DNA of 8,148 bases from Lachnospiraceae bacterium (GCA_017632755.1 JAGBQU010000111.1:1-8148), one strand, 5' to 3'; positions 1 to 6,846 are shown, counted from the stretch's first letter. Made by a program: numbers and translations. The notes: generated by a model not told the origin, from the letters alone.

Positions 1-319
1 CGTACTGGCGGACCCGGTCGGATCGATCATCGGCGGCGGTGAGCATGCAGATTATGATATCGAGGGTATCGGAAATGATTTTATCGCAGACACCATGGAT
101 ATCTCCTTTGTGGATCATGTGATCAAGGTGACGGATGACGAGGCATTTAAAGCATCACGGCTTTTGGCTGCAAAGGAGGGAATCCTTGCGGGATCATCCT
201 CGGGTGCTGCGCTTGCCGCTTCACTGAAGCTGGCAGAAGAGATCGAAAGCGGAAATATCGTTGTGGTCTTCCCTGACAGAGGAGACAGATATCTGAGCAA
301 AGGTCTCTTTGATGAGTAA
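1..319 (+). CDS. Cysteine synthase / cystathionine beta-synthase family protein, 3' end only
   Basis: The reading frame is open from base 2 and ends in TAA at 317-319, giving 105 C-terminal residues of a fold-type II PLP enzyme; the 5' part lies outside the window. Visible family features are an ADPVGS segment, EGIGNDFI, a GSSSGAAL stretch in the place where CysK has GISSGAA, and the closing PDRGDRYLSKGLF, which matches the PD.GERYLS ending of the family. No C-terminal CBS (Bateman) pair follows, so this is the short form. Members condense O-acetylserine with sulfide, or (O-acetyl)serine with homocysteine. The EGIG.DFI wording leans to the cystathionine beta-synthase type, but the PLP lysine and substrate loop are missing here, so the substrate cannot be decided. 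metN starts 27 bases downstream with no terminator between, suggesting one operon for sulfur amino acid uptake and interconversion. Confidence 0.88.
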   Translation, partial: VLADPVGSIIGGGEHADYDIEGIGNDFIADTMDISFVDHVIKVTDDEAFKASRLLAAKEGILAGSSSGAALAASLKLAEEIESGNIVVVFPDRGDRYLSKGLFDE

Positions 320-346
320 GGATCAAAATGTCAGGAGATAGATGTG

Positions 347-1351
347 ATGGCTGAAGTATTTAAACTGGATCATGTTTCAAAGAACTATATAAATGATGGA
401 AAAGAGTTTACGGCGCTAAAGGATGTAAGTCTCTCGATCGAAGAAGGGGAAGTGTTCGGGATCATCGGAATGAGTGGAGCGGGAAAATCTACTCTTGTAA
501 GGACATTGAATCGTCTGGAGGAGATCTCGGGAGGACATGTCAGCTTTTACGGACAGGATCTGCAAACGCTCAACCCCGGACAGATCCGTATGATAATGCG
601 TCAGATCGCCATGATCTTTCAAAGCTTCAATCTGCTGCAACAGAGAACCGTCCTAAGTAATGTCATGCAGCCTCTTCGGATCGCGGGAGTCTCCAGACAG
701 GAAAGAAGGGAAAAAGCCCTTGAAATGCTCCGGATCGTCGGTCTCGAAGGGAAGAAAAACGAATACCCGGCGAGACTTTCCGGTGGTCAGCGGCAAAGGG
801 TTGCGATCGCCAGAGCGCTTGCTGCCGATCCGAAGGTTTTGCTATGTGACGAAGCAACGAGTGCACTTGACCCGAAGATGACCGGTGAGGTGTTGGATCT
901 GCTTGGCACGATCAACCGGACAAGAAAGCTTACCATTGTGATCATCACGCATGAAATGAGTGTTGTGGAAAAAATATGTGATCGTGTTGCGATCATAGAT
1001 CAGGGGGAACTCGCGGAGGTTGGCGAGGTAAAAGAGATCTTTCGTAATCCGAAGTCGGAGGCGGCAAGAAAGCTTGTATTTCCAAGTAATCCCTTTGATC
1101 CTTCCGCTGAGGGCAGCAGGCTCATACGGCTTGTGTTTGACGGACTTGCGGCAAGCAGACCGTTTATCGCGGAACTCGTGGAAAAAACAGGGAAAAAAGT
1201 CAATATCCTAAGCGCGAACACGAAGAGTGTGGGTGGCATCGGATACGGACAGATGGTGCTGGAACTGCCGGAGGGCAGGAAGGAGCAGGAAGAGATCATC
1301 CGGTTTTTCAAAGAGGGAGGATTAAGCGTACAGGAGGTGGAATTGGCATGA
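347..1351 (+). CDS. metN: Methionine ABC transporter ATP-binding protein MetN
   Basis: A 334-residue cytoplasmic ATPase that powers the MetNI importer for methionine. ABC motifs appear in order: Walker A GMSGAGKST (41-49), Q-loop Gln92, signature LSGGQ (144-148), Walker B VLLCDEA (164-170), D-loop SALD and switch His202. After the ATPase core (to about 245) there is an extra C-terminal domain of roughly 75 residues (about 258-333). This is the NIL domain which, in known MetN proteins, binds methionine and inhibits transport when the amino acid is plentiful; it separates MetN from other polar amino acid ATPases. I place the start at ATG 347, which has AGGAGA at 333-338 with 8 bases of spacing. 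A GTG at 344 directly before it is in frame but less well spaced. The stop overlaps the metI start. Some MetNI systems also carry other compounds, so methionine is the family default rather than proven here. Confidence 0.93.
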   Translation: MAEVFKLDHVSKNYINDGKEFTALKDVSLSIEEGEVFGIIGMSGAGKSTLVRTLNRLEEISGGHVSFYGQDLQTLNPGQIRMIMRQIAMIFQSFNLLQQRTVLSNVMQPLRIAGVSRQERREKALEMLRIVGLEGKKNEYPARLSGGQRQRVAIARALAADPKVLLCDEATSALDPKMTGEVLDLLGTINRTRKLTIVIITHEMSVVEKICDRVAIIDQGELAEVGEVKEIFRNPKSEAARKLVFPSNPFDPSAEGSRLIRLVFDGLAASRPFIAELVEKTGKKVNILSANTKSVGGIGYGQMVLELPEGRKEQEEIIRFFKEGGLSVQEVELA

Positions 1352-2001
1352 GTGACTATATCGTCTCAGCGATCAAGATGGGTATTATAGAGACTTTGCA
1401 GATGACCTTTTTCGCGTCGATCCTTGCCTATGTGGGCGGGTTGCCGCTCGGGATCCTGCTGTATGCCACGGCAAAGGACAGGATCCTTTCCAACAGACCG
1501 GTGAATTTTGTATTGGGGCTTATCATCAATATATGCAGATCACTGCCTTTTTTGATCCTGCTGGTTCTGTTGATCCCTTTTACCAGATTTGTTACGGGAT
1601 CCTCCATCGGAACAACCGCGTCCATTGTCCCGCTTACAGTGGGTGCCATCCCTATTGTGGCCAGAATGGTGGAATCCTCGCTTTCCGAGGTGCCTGTCGG
1701 GATCATAGAAGCGGCGTCCTCCATGGGAGCCTCTCCCCTATATATTATCAATCACTTTATCCTGCCGGAAGCAACGCCGTCGCTTCTTTTGGGAGCCGCG
1801 ATCAATATTGCGACAGTACTTGGTTATTCAGCCATGGCAGGCGTGATCGGAGGCGGAGGACTGGGGGCGATTGCACTCCAATACGGATATTACAGATATC
1901 AGAAGGAAGTTTTGTGGACTGCAGTAACCATCCTGGTGATCATGGTCATGGTCATACAGGAAGGCGGCAATCTCATAGCAAAGAGAGCAAGAAAACAATA
2001 A
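1348..2001 (+). CDS. metI: Methionine ABC transporter permease MetI
   Basis: A 217-residue integral membrane protein, the usual size for MetI. Hydrophobic segments lie at about 12-40, 54-78, 88-106, 144-168 and 188-206, fitting the five-helix MetI topology. The EAA coupling loop is clear: it begins at Glu121 (EAASSMGASP) and runs to about 142, and it docks on the ATPase. The glycine-rich GVIGGGGLGAIA stretch after the fourth helix is typical of MetI. Its ATG overlaps the metN stop (ATGA at 1348-1351) and AGGAGG at 1332-1337 serves as ribosome binding site, so translation is coupled to metN. The functional transporter would be MetN2-MetI2 plus a MetQ lipoprotein, which is not encoded in the visible sequence. 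Confidence 0.93.
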   Translation: MSDYIVSAIKMGIIETLQMTFFASILAYVGGLPLGILLYATAKDRILSNRPVNFVLGLIINICRSLPFLILLVLLIPFTRFVTGSSIGTTASIVPLTVGAIPIVARMVESSLSEVPVGIIEAASSMGASPLYIINHFILPEATPSLLLGAAINIATVLGYSAMAGVIGGGGLGAIALQYGYYRYQKEVLWTAVTILVIMVMVIQEGGNLIAKRARKQ

Positions 2002-2017
2002 CGACATATATATTACA

Positions 2018-2053
2018 CAGGCAGTGGATCGGACTATTCCGGTCCACTGCTTG
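2018..2053 (+). terminator. Long hairpin after metI, probable terminator without a clean U-tract
   Basis: The arms GCAGTGGATCGG (2021-2032) and CCGGTCCACTGC (2039-2050) pair over 12 positions with one G-U, closing a six-base loop (ACTATT). Three further pairs (CAG with TTG, one G-U) extend the stem to 2018-2053. It lies 16 bases after the metI stop. The following bases, TTGCATTACG, are only weakly T-rich, so efficient intrinsic termination is uncertain; it may instead or also protect the 3' end of the metNI message. Confidence 0.6.
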
Positions 2054-2079
2054 CATTACGTACAGATAAGCAGTATGAT
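2051..2079 (+). promoter_or_regulatory. Candidate sigma-A promoter for the acetyltransferase gene
   Basis: TTGCAT (2051-2056) and TATGAT (2074-2079) are separated by exactly 17 bases. The -10 matches the consensus at 5 of 6 positions but the -35 at only 3 of 6. The predicted start is near 2086, about 30 bases before the original ATG of the acetyltransferase gene. The -35 abuts the hairpin that ends the metNI unit. This is a motif match only. Confidence 0.35.
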
Positions 2080-2117
2080 GATAGGGAATGATCCTTTGAT
2101 GATTGGAGAATGACAGC

Positions 2118-2633
2118 ATGAGAGTAAGAATTGAAACGGACAGACTGATCCTCATGCCGTTTGTACCGCAGGATTAAATAGAGGCATTTAAGTGGTGCGG
2201 GGATCCGGCGGTGAATAAATATATGATCTATCCTTTGTATCAGAACGAGGAAGATGTGAGAAAGTGGTTGGAGACACGGGATCTTGACGATCCGAACAGC
2301 TACGATCTGGGCTTTGAGTTAAAGCAGACAGGGGAACTGATCGGAAGCGGAGGTCTGGTATACAGTCCGAACAGAGACGTCTGGAAGATCGGTTATAATA
2401 TCCGGGCAGATCAATGGGGAAACGGTTATGCGTTCGAGGCGATCTGCGGTATCATCAACTATGTTTCAAAGAGCAGAACGATCCGTGCCATTGAGGGACA
2501 GTTTGCCGAAGATAACTATAAGAGCAAACGTGTTATGGAGAAGCTGGGCATGCACTATCTCAAGGACAGTTCTTATGAAAAGCTGGACGGGAGCGTGAGA
2601 TTTGCTTCGAAGGTCTATATCAGGGAATTTTAG
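2118..2633 (+). pseudogene. GNAT-family N-acetyltransferase with in-frame stop at codon 20
   Basis: Reading from ATG 2118 (GGAGAA at 2105-2110, 7-base spacing) gives MRVRIETDRLILMPFVPQD, a classic N-terminus of the RimJ/RimL-like Acetyltransf_3 group. The frame then meets TAA at 2175-2177. The same frame continues open to TAG at 2631-2633, for 171 codons before the final stop, the usual family length. Downstream the fold is intact: the acetyl-CoA loop region RADQWGNGYAFEA and the late motif EDNYKSKRVMEKLGM, where such enzymes carry an N..S..v.ekLGm pattern. Members move an acetyl group from acetyl-CoA to an amine, often a protein N-terminus or small molecule; the substrate is unknown here. 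A restart at GTG 2211 would give 140 residues, but no convincing ribosome binding site precedes it and it would lack the first strand and helix. A single nonsense change with everything else conserved suggests recent inactivation or a sequencing error. Confidence 0.8.
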
Positions 2634-2651
2634 CCTGAGGTGAAAGAGAGC

Positions 2652-2680
2652 TTGCCAAAGCCTGTAAGATCAAAGATTAT
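2652..2680 (+). promoter_or_regulatory. Candidate sigma-A promoter for larE
   Basis: TTGCCA (2652-2657, 5 of 6 to consensus) and GATTAT (2675-2680, 4 of 6) are 17 bases apart. The start would fall near 2687, about 40 bases before the larE ATG. A ten-base perfect palindrome, TTTGCGCAAA (2680-2689), sits over the predicted start point and could be an operator. Motif evidence only. Confidence 0.38.
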
Positions 2681-2726
2681 TTGCGCAAAAGGGAATACAG
2701 GTGGAGATTTTAAGGAGAGAAGAAGT

Positions 2727-3584
2727 ATGATCGAAAAAGAGATACTTCCTGCCGAGCTGCAGGAGAAACTGGACAGACTGAAAGAATATATTAGCGGACT
2801 GGGATCCCTGGCCGTCGGCTTTTCCGGCGGAGTGGATTCTGCGTTCCTTCTTGCCGTTGCACATGAGGTGCTTGGGGATCGGGTGATCGCCGTGACAGGA
2901 GCAGATGCATCCGTTCCGGAGCGCGAGGTGAAGGAGGCAAAGGCGTTCTGCGAGCAGAGAGGCATCCGGCATTTTATCACCGATTTTGATCCGCTAAGGC
3001 TGGAGGGGTACAGACAAAACGGACCGGATCGCTGCTATTTTTGTAAGCATGGGATCTTTACGGAAATAAAAAAGATTGCGGATGAAAACGGGATCGCCCA
3101 TCTGGCAGAGGGATCGAATATGGATGATCTGGGCGATTACAGACCGGGGCTTCGTGCCGTTGCCGAATTGTCCGTAAAAAGTCCGCTTAGGGAGGCCGGA
3201 TTGTATAAGTCTGACATCCGCCTGATCTCAAAGGCAATGGGCCTTCCCACATGGAGCAAACCGGCATATGCCTGTCTTGCATCGAGGTTTGTCTATGGGG
3301 AGGAGATCACGGAGGAGAAACTCCATATGATCGATAAGGCAGAGCAGTTTCTGATAGAGCACGGTTTCTTCGAGGAGCGTGTCCGTATGCACGGCAACAT
3401 TGCCAGGATCGAGGTCCCGCCCAGAGACATTGCACGGCTTGCCTCCGATGAGATCCGCGAGGCGGTCTATGAAGAATTTAAGAAGATCGGTTTTTTGTTT
3501 GTCACACTTGATATGCGGGGCTACCGCGTCGGAAGCATGAATGTGACCATAAAGCAACAGGAGGATACAGGGAAAAAATCATGA
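2727..3584 (+). CDS. larE: ATP-dependent sacrificial sulfur transferase LarE
   Basis: A 285-residue cytoplasmic PP-loop enzyme. Characterised LarE adenylates the carboxylates of pyridinium-3,5-biscarboxylate mononucleotide and inserts sulfur, a step in making the nickel-pincer nucleotide of lactate racemase LarA. Visible are the PP-loop SGGVDS (33-38), DRCYFCK with Cys103 and Cys106, AEGSNMDDLGDYRPG (127-141) and KPAYACLASRF with Cys183. By position and context Cys183 corresponds to the sacrificial cysteine (Cys176) of the Lactiplantibacillus plantarum enzyme. With the CxxC pair, three cysteines could alternatively bind an iron-sulfur cluster, as reported for a Thermotoga LarE. The start at ATG 2727 follows AAGGAGA (2712-2718, 8-base spacing); an in-frame GTG at 2640 is less credible because it has no suitable site and adds 29 unconserved-looking residues. 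The stop overlaps the next start by ATGA, coupling it to an ABC ATPase. larA, larB and larC are not in the window. Confidence 0.9.
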   Translation: MIEKEILPAELQEKLDRLKEYISGLGSLAVGFSGGVDSAFLLAVAHEVLGDRVIAVTGADASVPEREVKEAKAFCEQRGIRHFITDFDPLRLEGYRQNGPDRCYFCKHGIFTEIKKIADENGIAHLAEGSNMDDLGDYRPGLRAVAELSVKSPLREAGLYKSDIRLISKAMGLPTWSKPAYACLASRFVYGEEITEEKLHMIDKAEQFLIEHGFFEERVRMHGNIARIEVPPRDIARLASDEIREAVYEEFKKIGFLFVTLDMRGYRVGSMNVTIKQQEDTGKKS

Positions 3585-4336
3585 ACTTATTAACGATCAA
3601 TCATATGTCCAAATCATTTGGCGGCTTACAGATCATCAGGGATATTTCGCTCACGGTAGAAGAAGGGGAAGTGGTATCGATCATCGGGCCCTCCGGGTCG
3701 GGAAAATCCACTTTGCTCCGCTGTGCGACCATGCTGGAAAAGATGGACAGCGGCGATCTGATCTATCTGGGAGACTATGCGGCAAAGGATGAGGGCGGCA
3801 AAAGCGTCTATGCCGGCAAAAAAGAGTTGAAAAAGATCCATCATCACTATGGCCTGGTGTTTCAGAACTTTAATCTGTTCCCGCATAAGACCGTGCTCGA
3901 GAATGTGATGGAGGCCCCGATACTTGTGGACAAGGTCGGCAAGGAAGAGGCGAAGGCGCGTGCTGTAAGATTTTTGACAAAGCTGGGTCTGGAGGAAAAG
4001 CAGAGCGCATATCCCTGTCAGCTCTCAGGCGGACAGCAACAGCGGGTATCTATTGCAAGGGCTCTTGCCATGCAGCCCAGGATCCTGTTTTTTGACGAGC
4101 CGACCAGTGCGCTCGATCCGGAGCTGACCGCAGAGGTGTTAAAGGTGATCAAGGAACTGGCAAAGGAAAAGATGACCATGATCATCGTGACCCATGAGAT
4201 GCAGTTTGCCAGAGAACTCTCTGACCGTATCATTTTCCTTGAGGATGGGATTATTCAGGCAGAGGGACCGCCGGATCAGATCTTTTCCTGTGACAATGAG
4301 CGAGTGCGTGAATTTATCGGAAAATTTGTGGGATAG
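3581..4336 (+). CDS. Polar amino acid ABC transporter ATP-binding protein (GlnQ/HisP type)
   Basis: A 251-residue ATPase with all ABC elements: Walker A GPSGSGKST (36-44), Q-loop Gln95 in VFQNFNLFPH, signature LSGGQ (148-152), Walker B ILFFDEP (168-174), D-loop SALD (176-179) and switch His205 in VTHEM. The QNFNLFPH.TVLENV wording and the length fit the PAAT (polar amino acid) subfamily; there is no NIL domain, unlike the MetN upstream. The substrate cannot be read from the ATPase. Its ATG overlaps the larE stop (ATGA, 3581-3584). The nearest Shine-Dalgarno-like sequence is AGGGAA at 3569-3574, and a stronger AGGAGG at 3559-3564 is too far for normal use, so translational coupling to larE is likely. 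No permease or binding-protein gene follows: the next gene is purB behind its own promoter. Partners must be elsewhere or shared. Confidence 0.9.
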   Translation: MNLLTINHMSKSFGGLQIIRDISLTVEEGEVVSIIGPSGSGKSTLLRCATMLEKMDSGDLIYLGDYAAKDEGGKSVYAGKKELKKIHHHYGLVFQNFNLFPHKTVLENVMEAPILVDKVGKEEAKARAVRFLTKLGLEEKQSAYPCQLSGGQQQRVSIARALAMQPRILFFDEPTSALDPELTAEVLKVIKELAKEKMTMIIVTHEMQFARELSDRIIFLEDGIIQAEGPPDQIFSCDNERVREFIGKFVG

Positions 4337-4381
4337 ATCGCCGGGGTGACAGCACTTCTTGTTATCGGTGTTCGGTTTGGC

Positions 4382-4410
4382 TTGAACTTGAAAGAAGGAT
4401 TGTATATACT
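4382..4410 (+). promoter_or_regulatory. Sigma-A promoter for purB
   Basis: TTGAAC (4382-4387, 4 of 6 to TTGACA) and TATACT (4405-4410, 5 of 6 to TATAAT) are separated by 17 bases, the optimal spacing. Transcription would begin near 4417, leaving a leader of about 83 bases before the purB ATG. It is the best promoter match upstream of purB and separates the purine genes from the ABC ATPase gene, which ends at 4336. Confidence 0.6.
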
Positions 4411-4420
4411 ATAGATATAT

Positions 4421-4452
4421 GTGCCGCAGGCGAGAGATGCCTAATCGGGCGC
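4421..4452 (+). other. Possible small stem-loop in the purB leader
   Basis: GTGCC (4421-4425) can pair with GGCGC (4448-4452, one G-U), and inside it AGGC (4428-4431) with GCCT (4439-4442) around a seven-base loop. The helices are short and the join is uneven. I do not recognise a known riboswitch here and list it only as a possible leader structure between the promoter and the ribosome binding site. Confidence 0.22.
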
Positions 4453-4499
4453 AGGAAAACATGCAGAGAATAAAAAGCAAGCAAAATAAGGAGGTACCT

Positions 4500-5951
4500 A
4501 TGAGTAACGATAAATATGTGAGCCCGCTCTCGGAGAGATATGCCAGCAAGGAGATGCAGTATATTTTTTCCCCGGATATGAAATTCCTCACATGGAGAAA
4601 ATTGTGGATCGCCCTCGCCGAGACGGAGATGGAACTGGGACTCAGCCAAAGCGGAAAGCCGGTCATCACGCAGGAGATGATCGATGAGCTGAAAGAACAT
4701 GCTGAGGATATCAATTACGATGTGGCAAAAGCCAGAGAGAAGGAAGTCCGCCACGATGTCATGAGCCATGTGTACGCGTATGGGCAGCAGTGTCCGAAGG
4801 CAGCAGGGATCATTCATCTGGGTGCTACATCCTGCTATGTGGGCGACAATACCGATATCATCGTCATGACACAGGCACTCAGGCTGGTTAAGAAAAAACT
4901 TGTCAATGTGATCGCACAGCTCGGTAAATTTGCAGAGCAGTACAAGGCGCTTCCGACCCTTGCGTTTACACATTTCCAGCCGGCGCAGCCGACGACTGTG
5001 GGGAAAAGAGCCACACTCTGGACGCAGGAATTCACACTCGATCTGGAGGATCTGGATTTTGTGCTATCCAATATGAAACTGCTTGGCTCAAAGGGAACGA
5101 CGGGAACGCAGGCGTCATTCCTGGAGCTGTTTGACGGAGATAATGAGACGATCGACAAGATCGATCCGATGATCGCAGCGAAGATGGGATTCGAAAAGTG
5201 CTATCCGGTCAGTGGTCAGACCTACTCCCGCAAGGTGGATACCAGAGTCATGAATGTGCTCGCAGGTATCGCAGCCAGCGCCCATAAGATGTCCAATGAC
5301 ATCCGACTTTTGCAGCATTTAAAGGAGGTGGAGGAACCGTTTGAAAAGAGCCAGATCGGTTCATCTGCCATGGCATACAAGCGTAATCCGATGAGAAGCG
5401 AGCGTATCGCCTCTCTGGCCAGATATGTGATGATCGATGCACTCAATCCGGCTATCACATCCGCTACACAGTGGTTTGAGAGAACGCTGGACGATTCGGC
5501 AAACAAGAGACTTTCCATCCCGGAGGGCTTTCTTGCGATCGACGGTATTCTGGATCTGTGCCTCAACGTGGTAGACGGTCTTGTGGTTTATGACAAGGTG
5601 ATCACAAAACGTCTGATGAGCGAGCTTCCCTTTATGGCAACGGAGAATATCATGATGGATGCGGTCAAGGCAGGCGGGAACAGACAGGAACTTCACGAGC
5701 GTATCCGTGAACTTTCCATGGTGGCCGGAGCCAATGTCAAGAGAGAAGGAAAAGAGAACAATCTTTTGGAGCTGATCGCACAGGATGAGGCCTTTGGCAT
5801 GTCGATCGAGGATCTGCAAAAAACGATGGATCCGTCCAAGTATGTGGGAAGAAGTGTGCTGCAGGTGGACAACTTCCTTAAGACGATCGTGGATCCGATC
5901 CTGGAGGAGAACAAGGAGCTGCTCGGTATGACGGCAGAGATCCATGTGTAA
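4500..5951 (+). CDS. purB: Adenylosuccinate lyase PurB, eukaryotic-ADSL-like type
   Basis: A 483-residue enzyme of the fumarase/aspartase superfamily. It removes fumarate from SAICAR in the IMP pathway and from adenylosuccinate in the last step to AMP. Key parts visible: RHDV (84-87, substrate histidine), GATSCYVGDNTD (108-119), the histidine of THFQPAQ (His158) that matches the general acid, and the mobile catalytic loop GSSAMAYKRNP (287-297) with the superfamily GSxxM.xKxNP signature and catalytic serine. As I recall the family, B. subtilis-type PurB is about 430 residues. The greater length and stretches such as TSCYVGDNTD, KGTTGTQASF, QWFERTLDDSAN and PFMATENI closely resemble animal ADSL. 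Start ATG 4500 follows AAGGAGG (4488-4494). The frame is open further upstream to ATG 4419, but that sits at the predicted transcription start with no ribosome binding site. A LysR gene follows after five bases. Confidence 0.95.
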   Translation: MSNDKYVSPLSERYASKEMQYIFSPDMKFLTWRKLWIALAETEMELGLSQSGKPVITQEMIDELKEHAEDINYDVAKAREKEVRHDVMSHVYAYGQQCPKAAGIIHLGATSCYVGDNTDIIVMTQALRLVKKKLVNVIAQLGKFAEQYKALPTLAFTHFQPAQPTTVGKRATLWTQEFTLDLEDLDFVLSNMKLLGSKGTTGTQASFLELFDGDNETIDKIDPMIAAKMGFEKCYPVSGQTYSRKVDTRVMNVLAGIAASAHKMSNDIRLLQHLKEVEEPFEKSQIGSSAMAYKRNPMRSERIASLARYVMIDALNPAITSATQWFERTLDDSANKRLSIPEGFLAIDGILDLCLNVVDGLVVYDKVITKRLMSELPFMATENIMMDAVKAGGNRQELHERIRELSMVAGANVKREGKENNLLELIAQDEAFGMSIEDLQKTMDPSKYVGRSVLQVDNFLKTIVDPILEENKELLGMTAEIHV

Positions 5952-5956
5952 TCGCG

Positions 5957-6835
5957 ATGAAAGCAAATCTCGAGTATTATAAGGTATTTTACTATGTCGG
6001 GAAATATCATAGCCTGACTGCCGCAGCGGGGGAGCTGGCACTCTCGCAGCCTGCGGTCAGCCAGACCATGAAGCTTCTCGAAGCCACTCTTGGAGTCAAG
6101 CTCTTTACCAGAGCTCCCAAGGGAATCCGTCTGACCAAAGAGGGCAGCGCATTGTTTGATGCCATCAAGGATGGGTATGAACAGATCGAGCGCGGAGAGC
6201 AGATGCTTGATAAACTGATCCATCTAAAGGCAGGGGAACTTAAGATCGGTGCCAGCGATATGACGCTGCAGTATTATCTGCTTCCCTATCTGGAGAAATA
6301 CCACGAAGACTACCCGGAGATCAAGGTCAATATCACCAATGGTCCGACGCCGGAAACGCTTTTGGGACTGCAGAGCGGAAAGATCGACTTTGCACTTGTC
6401 AGTACCCCGTTTGAGACGGATGAGCGCTATGAGGTCATGCAGGTGCGCCAGATCGAGGATGTGTTCGTGGCAGGCCACAGATACACACAGCTCAAGAATC
6501 ATATGACGGATTTTTCCGAGCTTTTGCACTATCCCATCATCTCTCTGGAGAAAAATACCAGCACCAGAAAATATATGGATAATCTGCTCAGAAAAGAGGG
6601 GATCATCCTGCGACCCGAATTTGAGCTTGCCACCTCGGATATGATCATACAGTTTGCGATCCGAAATCTCGGGATCGGCTGCGTGGTGAGGGATTTCGCA
6701 CTCCCCTACCTTGAGTCGGGACGGCTGTTTGAACTTCGCTTTAACAAGATGATACCCAAGCGGGAAATCTGTGTTGTGACAGACAAAAAGGTCCCGCTCA
6801 GTCTGGCTGCGGAGAAGTTACTTGAGATGTTATAA
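5957..6835 (+). CDS. LysR-family transcriptional regulator between purB and purA
   Basis: A 292-residue DNA-binding protein of standard LysR length. The winged helix-turn-helix occupies about residues 1-62, with LTAAAGELALSQPAVSQ as the helix-turn-helix and the usual LGVKLFTRAPKGIRLT wing. A linker helix follows (about 63-90), then the periplasmic-binding-protein-like effector domain from GELKIGAS (93-100) to the C-terminus. The effector is not readable from sequence. The ATG lies five bases after the purB stop without a good Shine-Dalgarno sequence nearby (AAGGAG at 5913-5918 is about 38 bases away) and without an evident promoter, so it is probably co-transcribed and translationally coupled with purB. 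Many LysR genes are divergent from their target; here the gene is co-directional, and a LysR-type palindrome lies just after it in front of purA. Control of purA and perhaps purB is my inference. Confidence 0.92.
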   Translation: MKANLEYYKVFYYVGKYHSLTAAAGELALSQPAVSQTMKLLEATLGVKLFTRAPKGIRLTKEGSALFDAIKDGYEQIERGEQMLDKLIHLKAGELKIGASDMTLQYYLLPYLEKYHEDYPEIKVNITNGPTPETLLGLQSGKIDFALVSTPFETDERYEVMQVRQIEDVFVAGHRYTQLKNHMTDFSELLHYPIISLEKNTSTRKYMDNLLRKEGIILRPEFELATSDMIIQFAIRNLGIGCVVRDFALPYLESGRLFELRFNKMIPKREICVVTDKKVPLSLAAEKLLEML

Positions 6836-6846
6836 GCACTGCTTAT
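6832..6846. promoter_or_regulatory. Perfect T-N11-A palindrome, candidate LysR operator upstream of purA
   Basis: ATAAGCA-C-TGCTTAT is a perfect inverted repeat with seven-base arms that overlaps the stop codon of the LysR gene. T6833 and A6845 give the T-N11-A spacing typical of LysR-type recognition sites. Its centre (6839) lies about 65 bases upstream of the start point predicted from TATACT at 6892-6897, the classical position of such a site. It is a poor terminator: only about five pairs can form a hairpin and no T-run follows. Confidence 0.5.

Noticed and set aside
1000..1311. Reverse-strand open frames across metN, purB, the LysR gene and purA (for example 1000-1311, 4362-4973, 5361-6041)
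   Set aside because: They lie opposite clearly conserved genes, show no recognisable domains and lack ribosome binding sites. They are antisense shadows.
2211..2633. Acetyltransferase as a normal short gene starting at GTG 2211
   Set aside because: The 93 bases upstream encode the typical GNAT N-terminus in the same frame with a good ribosome binding site, so a stop-interrupted full-length gene explains the data better.
2640..2726. In-frame extension of larE from GTG 2640
   Set aside because: It overlaps the likely promoter and gives residues unlike the LarE N-terminus. ATG 2727 has an ideal AAGGAGA at 8 bases.
4340..4380. Possible terminator after the ABC ATPase gene (GGTGACAG with TTGTTATC)
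   Set aside because: The eight-base stem relies on several G-U pairs and no T-run follows, so it is too weak to annotate.
4419..4499. In-frame upstream extension of purB from ATG 4419 (27 extra codons)
   Set aside because: It has no ribosome binding site and begins at the predicted transcription start. ATG 4500 has an excellent AAGGAGG and a family-like N-terminus.
6832..6846. The palindrome after the LysR gene as an intrinsic terminator
   Set aside because: A single-base centre allows only about a five-pair hairpin and the downstream bases are A-rich rather than a T-run. An operator fits better.
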